A stretch of 64,000 nucleotides of DNA from Phaseolus vulgaris (lineage: Eukaryota; Streptophyta; Magnoliopsida; Fabales; Fabaceae): positions 7,074,847 to 7,138,846 of the forward strand of contig NC_023755.2 of assembly GCF_000499845.2 (NCBI RefSeq). Direction: 5' to 3'. Positions 58,440 through 64,000 of the stretch are shown here, piece after piece. The position numbers and the translations under genes are program-made. The notes below the pieces were generated by a model. That model did no database searches. It was not told where the DNA came from and saw only the letters and a program-made list of their open reading frames with translations. Each line of letters opens with the position of its first letter. Position 1 is the stretch's first letter.

Positions 58440-61400
58440 TTCCCATGGGTGTTTTGAAATGGGTTCCTAAGAAAACTAAGGATCTTAATTCATCTATTAA
58501 TTCTCATGGACCCACATTTGTAAGGGGGCCAAATCTTGCATCTTTATCTTGTGTCTTGTAGGGTCCTTTGGTGGAAAATCAGCATATGTGGTACTTGGAA
58601 AGTGGTTGTTCTAAGCACATGACAGGGGATAAAAGCAAGTTTGTCAATCTTCTCCTCAAGCAAGAAGGTCATGTGACTTATGGAGACAACAACAAAAGGA
58701 AGATTATTGGAAGAGGCATCATTGGTGACAAGAACACCTTCTTGATTCATGATGTGCTATTTGTGGAAGGACTCAAACATAGTCTCCTTAGCATTAGCCA
58801 GCTGTGTGACAAAGGTTATCAAGTAACCTTTAAGCCCAACACTTGTGAGATACGGTTACCTAATTCACAAGAAGTATTGTTGATTGGTAAAAGGGTCAAC
58901 AATGTTTATCTTCTTGATATCTCATATTCTGCATCTATTGGTTGTCTTCTAACCAAACATGAGGAATCATGGTTATGGCATAGAAGGATAACACATATCC
59001 ACATGCATCATCTAAATAAATTGATCTCTAAAGATCTTGTGGTAGGTTTACCAATACTCAAGTTTGAGAAAAACCATATGTGTGAAGCCTGTCAAAAGAG
59101 AAAGCAAATCAAACATTCTTTCAAACTGAAAAATATAATTTCTACTTCAAAACCCCTTGAACTGTTGCACATGGATTTATTTGGTCCTTCAAGAACCATG
59201 AGTATTGGTGGAAACTTCTATGGTGGAACCATAGAAGGATAACACATATCCACATGCATCATCTAAATAAATTGATCTCTAAAGATCTTGTGGTAGGTTT
59301 ACCAATACTCAAGTTTGAGAAAAACCATATGTGTGAAGCCTGTCAAAAGAGGAAGCAAATCAAACATTCTTTCAAACTGAAAAATATAATTTCTACTTCA
59401 AAACCCCTTGAACTGTTGCACATGGATTTATTTGGTCCTTCAAGAACCATGAGTATTGGTGGAAACTACTATGCTCTTGTTATAGTTGATGATTTTTCTA
59501 GATTCACATGGACATTGTTCTTGGAATCCAAGAGTGATGATTTTTTGCATTCAAAAAGCTTGCCAAGAGATTACAAAACATGTAACATTTGTGACATTCG
59601 TAATGATCATGGAGGAGAATTTCAAAATGAAAATTTCAGTGCTTTTTGTGAAAAATTTGGGATTTTCCATAACTTTTCTGCTCCTAGTACTCCCCAACAA
59701 AATGGGGTAGTGGAAAGGAAGAACAAGTCTCTTGAGAAACTTCCTTGAACCATGTTAAGTGAGTCCTCTTTACCAAAATATTTTTGGGTTGATGTTGTAA
59801 GCACAACTTGCTATGTGATGAACAAGGTCCTCATTAGACCAATCTTGAAGTAAACTCCTTATGAACTATTTAATGGGAGAAAACCCAACATTGGTCATAT
59901 AAAAGTTTTTAGCTGCAAGTGTTACATCTTAAATAATGGTAAGGAAAACCTTGCCAAGTTTGATGAAAAAGCGGATAATGGTATCTTTCTTGGTTATTCA
60001 TTAACTAATCATGCTTATAGAGTGTATAACAAGAGGCTTATGACTGTTGAAAAGTTTGTCCACATTTTTTTTATGAGTCTAATCATGTAGAACAAGAATC
60101 CAGGAAGAATTTTGCAGAAGAGGATGAGCAGAACATCATTATAGAGAAGCTGGAAACCTATCCATAAAAACAACCAATTGAATCTGCGAAATAACCGGTT
60201 GAATTTCTGCAACAGGATGAGCTTCCTAAGGAGTGTAGGGTTCTTAGGGATCTTTTAATGGAAAATATCATCGGACAAATTGAAAAGGGAGTTTCTACTA
60301 GAACCTCTATCTCTAATTACTGCAAACATATGGCCTTTGTGTCTCACATTGAACCCAAATTTGTAGGTGAAACACTTAAGGATGAGAGTTGGATTGCTGT
60401 TATGCAAGAAGAGCTAAATCAATTCACCAGAAATGAAGTGTGGACTCTAGTTCCTCAATCTGACAGCATGAATGTAATTGGAACGAAATGGGTATTCAGA
60501 AACAAACTAGATGAAGCTGGTGTGATTACAAGGAACAAAGCTAGGTTGGTTGCCAAAGTTACAATCAAGAGGAAGGCATAGACTATGATGAAACCTTTGC
60601 ACCTGTGGCTAAATTGGAAGTTGTGAGACTACTGCTTGCCTTTTCCTGCATGATTGGTTTCAAACTATTTCAAATGGATGTGAGGAGTGCATTTCTCAAT
60701 GGGTTCATAAATGAGGAAGTTTATGTCTCACAACCACCCGGTTTTGAGGATCATCAACATCTCAATCATGTCTACAAGCTGAAAAAAGCTTTGTATGGAC
60801 TCAAACAAGCTCCAAGACAGTGGTATGAGAGACTTAGCAATGTTCTTTTGTCTCATAGCTATGCGAGAGGCAAAATTGATAAGACTCTTTTCATTAAAAA
60901 GTTCAAATCTGTTATCATTTTGGTTCAAATTTATGTTGATGATATCATATTTGGTGCTACTAATGATAGTTTATGTGAAGAATTTATGGCAGCAATGCAG
61001 GGGAAGTTTGAAATGTCTATAATGGGAGAGTTATCCTTCTTCTTAAGGCTGCATGTCAAGCAATCAAAGGATGGCATCTTCCTTAACCAAACCAAGTATT
61101 GCAAGGAGATTCTCAAGGAGTTTGAGAAGGAAAAATGCAAAGAGGCATCCACACACCAATGTCTACAAGCTGTTATATGGATGCTGACTTGGCTGGAACA
61201 ACAGTAGATCAAACCAAATTCAGAAGATTGATTGGCCCTTTTCTTTATCTAACTGCTAGCAGGCCAAACATCATGTTTGCAGTTTGTCTTTGTGTTAGAT
61301 TTCAATCCAATCCAAAAGAATCTCACTTCAAAGCTGCAAAACAAATTCTGAAATATCTTAAGGGCACAACCATTGTTGGTTTTTGATATCCTTCTCACTC

Positions 61401-61875
61401 TCCTATACATTTGGTTGGCTACTCTGATTTTGATTTTGCAGGTTGTAAGCTAGGCAGAAAAGGCACAAGTGGGACTTGTCATCTTCTTGGCTCAAGTCTC
61501 ATATCTTGGCATAGCAAGAAGCAAGTTTGTGTGGCTCTTTCAACTGCAAAAGCTGAATACATAGCTGCTGAAAACTGTTGTGCTCAATTCTATGGATTAA
61601 ACAACAGCTAGAAGATTTTGGGTTGAAAGTTACCAAGGTGCCTTTGCTTTGTGATAACACAAGTGCTATTAATCTCATAAAAAAATTAGATTCAACATTC
61701 AAGGACAAAGCACATTTAGATTTGCCACCATTTTATAAGAGATCATGTGAGTAATTGGAATTGTGAAGTTCAATTTATTGAAACTGAAAAACAGCTTGCA
61801 AATATATTCACAAAGTCACTGCCTAATGACATGTTTTTCTTATTAAGAAATGAGTTGGATATTCTTGATTCTCTT
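58440..61875 (+). pseudogene. SIRE-like copia pol, many breaks
   Basis: In order: protease (WYLESGCSKHMTGD, with Glu where the catalytic Asp is expected), GAG-pre-integrase/zinc region (WLWHRRITHIHMHHLN...CEACQKRKQ) and the integrase core (HMDLFGPSRTMSIGGNYYAL; RNDHGGEFQNENF; PQQNGVVERKNKS). Reverse transcriptase follows (VIGTKWVFRNKLDEAGVI; KLFQMDVRSAFLNGFINEEV; ALYGLKQAPRQWYE; IYVDDIIFG), then RNase H (YSDFDFAGCKLGRKGTSGTC; KAEYIAAENCCAQ) and the closing tail (EKQLANIFTKSLPNDMF). Breaks: a stop at 58559, the duplication junction at 59232, stops near 59746 and 59850, a frameshift near 60570 and several in RNase H. Confidence 0.85.
58981..59482 (+). repeat. 251-bp tandem duplication within pol
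   Basis: 58981-59231 is repeated directly from 59232. The two copies differ at only two places I can see (AGAGAAAG/AGAGGAAG; AACTTCTATG/AACTACTATG). It covers the GAG-pre-integrase zinc region up to the first integrase Asp. 251 is not a multiple of three, so it breaks the frame. Confidence 0.9.
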
Positions 61876-62223
61876 ATTTTTTTTCTTAAATGTTGTTTTT
61901 ATCACTTGTCTTACTTTATTTGTGAAGATAAACAGGGGAAGACTTATTTGGTTTTAGTGTTGTATTGCTATTGTATTATCTTGGCTTTAAATCTAGTATG
62001 ATCTACTGATTGAATGTTGTTGAATGCTCTAATTAACACTGATATTGAACACTGATTTTTACTGGTTTTTAGATTTGTTCCATATCTGTTTTCACTGCTG
62101 GAAAACAGGTTCTTGGGAGAATTTAAAACCTAGGTTGTTCTATACATGCACAATTTCTACTTTGCATGTGCTTTCAAATACAAACAGGATAACACAAGAA
62201 AACCATAGATTTGTCTTCATCAA

Positions 62224-62235
62224 ATAGGTGGAGAT
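62224..62235 (+). other. Polypurine tract
   Basis: ATAGGTGGAGAT directly before the LTR start TGTTGAAC, the usual copia arrangement. Confidence 0.7.
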
Positions 62236-63289
62236 TGTTGAACATAGGATTTGATGTCTCCAAATCCAAGTGGATTGCTTGAAGGCTTTGTTGCTGCTTG
62301 TGTGTGTATATTGTGTGTAGTTTGAATTTGTTAATCCACTCATAGTCATGATCCAAGTTGTTTGATTCAAGTTCTTTTCGAAAATATATGTTTTCTAAAG
62401 AAAGTGGAAAATTAACTTGTTCAATTGTCGTTTCAACTGGTTGTTTTACACTTACTATTTTTGAAAAAGCTTGAAATTGGTTGACCTTGTTGTCAAGCTT
62501 ATTCAACTGATTGTTTCATTTTTTCAATCGATTGATTTTTGAAAATCCTTAACAGAATTTTGTTAAAGTGGTTTAATCTGTTTTAATTGTTTTAAAACTG
62601 ATTTGACTCTTGCATTAAATATTTTTAACAACTAATTGGAGTTTAAATAATTTGTTTTACGCTTCTGGTTGTTAGTGATTCATATTATCTCTTTCGAATC
62701 AATTTTTCCAAGATTGCTTCAAGCTCTGGATTCTTCCTAAAAGTGGAATAGGATTGTTTTGTACTTTTCATTTTCAATTTGTGATTGACCCAGGTATTAT
62801 CATTCATTTTCTCTCTTGACTATTGTATTTTTGTAAGAACTTGTTGTGCAAATCCAGAGGTTGTTCTATGATATGTGGTGTTGTTTGCCAAAGGTGGTGT
62901 GTGTTCTTAAAGGGTTCAAGATCACCACTTTGGTGTGGGTTGTGTAATCAAGGTGTTTGATTGCTTAGTGGAATTCTCAGAGGTTTCTGAGGACTGGATG
63001 TAGCTCTTGGTAAAGAGTGAACCAATATTAAACTTTATGTGTTGATCTTTTTATCCCTTATCTCATTTAAATTTGTTCTGCTTTGGTTTTTAATAACTGC
63101 TGATAAAAATAACCGGTTGATTTTTCTGGAATCATATTAAAAACATATTTGTTTTTGGCTGAACTGATTTCTCCTTCATTGATTTCTCATTGGCTTTCAA
63201 TCTACCTTCAAAACTTTCAAAAATATTTCATAAACCATTCACCCCCCCCCCCCCTCCTCTTTTGTTTAAGGTCTACAATTCTAACAACA
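62236..63289 (+). repeat. 3' LTR of the SIRE-like element
   Basis: Begins TGTTGAACATAGGATTTGAT and ends GTCTACAATTCTAACAACA, a TG...CA LTR with the SIRE-like closing phrase. Holds a long C run at 63243-63254. Confidence 0.78.
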
Positions 63290-63291
63290 TG

Positions 63292-63605
63292 TTGATTTTG
63301 AGTTTGAGGGTGTCCGACCCTAGGCAATTTTGGATTTTTTTTATAATGAATTAGATAATATTTGTATACATTAAACGATTTGATCCTAAGTCTGAGGGTG
63401 TCCAACCTTCGACAATTTTTATTTAGTTTTTATAATGAATTATATAATACTGGTTTGTATTAAATGCGTTGATGCTGAGTTTGGGGGTGTCTGACCTTTG
63501 GCAATTTTGATTTAGTTTAATAATGAATTAGATAATATTTGTGTTGATTCTTAGTCTGAGGGTGTCCGACCTTCGACAATTTTGATTTAGGTTTATAATG
63601 AATTA
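63292..63605 (+). repeat. Four tandem repeats of 76-89 bp
   Basis: GAGGGTGTCCGACCTTCGAC-type blocks begin at about 63306, 63393, 63482 and 63558, each followed by AATTTTGATTTAGTTTATAA and TGAATTAGATAATATTTGT. They lie just upstream of the TNP2-type exon, so they may be its 5' repeats. Confidence 0.75.
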
Positions 63606-63631
63606 AATAATTTTCTTAGTTTACAAGCTCT

Positions 63632-64000
63632 ATGGATCGGAGATGGATTAATACACCACATATAACTGATGCATACGAAAGAGGGGTGGAAGAATTCATA
63701 CAGTTTGCACAATGTAATGTCATTAGTAATCATAACGGACTAAGAATGAAGTTTCCTTATGTGAATTGTTTGAATAGAAGAATATTGAATGTTTCTGAAA
63801 TTAGAGAACATCTTTTGTGTGATGGGTTTCTAAAAAATTATACAACATGAACGTGACATGGTTAATTCTTGCATTACCAAGTATCCGCGAAGCTTCGGAT
63901 TTTGTTGATGATTACCCAATGGACGATAGATTAGAGGATATCATTCGTGATGTGGGAGCAGAATCTTTTGCTAAAGTGGTTTTCGAAAATGTCTAATGAT
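63632..64000 (+). pseudogene. CACTA TNP2-type gene start (transposase-associated domain)
   Basis: ATG at 63632 opens MDRRWINTPHITDAYERGVE, EFIQFAQCNVISNHNGLRM, FPYVNCLNRRILNVSEIREH and LLCDGFLKNYTT. This is the N-terminal transposase-associated domain (zinc-binding, with C in FPYVNC and LLC) that precedes plant TNP2 transposases. A TGA at 63848 takes the place of the usual Trp after YTT, another stop follows, and family-like text resumes in a different frame (DDRLEDIIRDVGAESFAKVV, about 63922-63980). The window ends inside the gene. Broken as read here. Confidence 0.75.

Larger units (their letters stand above)
58420..63289 (+). mobile_element. SIRE-like Ty1/copia element, 5' part missing
   Basis: Pol remnants in copia order, then a polypurine tract and a 1054-bp 3' LTR ending at 63289. 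There is no 5' LTR, primer site or gag in the window; recognisable element sequence starts near 58440 (GVLKWVPKKTK). The RT motif set (MDVRSAFLNGFINEEVYVSQ, YVDDIIFGATN) and the long LTR suit the SIRE/Maximus lineage. It is split over many frames and is inactive. Confidence 0.82.

Overview
The window is plant nuclear DNA. It is AT-rich, with intron-containing genes, long gene-free stretches and many decayed retrotransposons and DNA transposons. The plant-type receptor kinase, tau-class glutathione transferase and AGC VIII kinase, together with legume-like repeats (SIRE-type copia, legume LINE and TRIM families), point to a phaseoloid legume such as Phaseolus, Vigna or Glycine. The genus is inference from remembered family resemblance; no search was run.

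Only three genes look intact, all on the minus strand. They are a two-exon tau-class glutathione S-transferase (1636-2644), a two-exon LRR receptor-like kinase of subfamily XI (17346-21253) and an intronless WAG-type AGC VIII kinase (42096-43517). They have no evident shared pathway: detoxification, cell-surface signalling and auxin-transport-related signalling respectively. Nothing suggests they act as a unit.

The rest is mostly layered transposon debris. 3.3-5.8 kb is a degenerate AT-rich tandem array with a period near 85 bp. 7.4-8.5 kb is a LINE 3' end, followed about 60 bp downstream by a complete but decayed 4.5 kb Ty1/copia element (8515-13016) with 169-bp LTRs and a TTTAA target duplication. 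TRIM-like elements lie at 14.7-15.05, 17.77-17.91 (inside the receptor-kinase intron), 22.55-22.77 and 33.94-34.07 kb. 28.9-30.0 kb is a minus-strand copia deletion derivative. 34.8-35.2 kb is a fold-back element carrying five near-palindromic GGATTATGTAATCC-type motifs. 36.9-39.1 kb is a CACTA (En/Spm) element with a decayed transposase_24 gene. 46.5-53.1 kb is a LINE split by a 3333-bp TG...CA insertion with an AGTAG target duplication. 58.4-63.3 kb is a SIRE-like copia element with a 251-bp internal tandem duplication and a 1054-bp 3' LTR. The window ends in the first exon of a CACTA TNP2-type gene.

I found no CRISPR array, tRNA or rRNA gene, and no clear new multi-gene system. The points most worth a second look are the nested insertions with readable target duplications, the 27-bp duplication in the LRR domain, the microsatellite-coded tail of the WAG kinase, the TRIM LTR close to a splice acceptor and the palindrome array.
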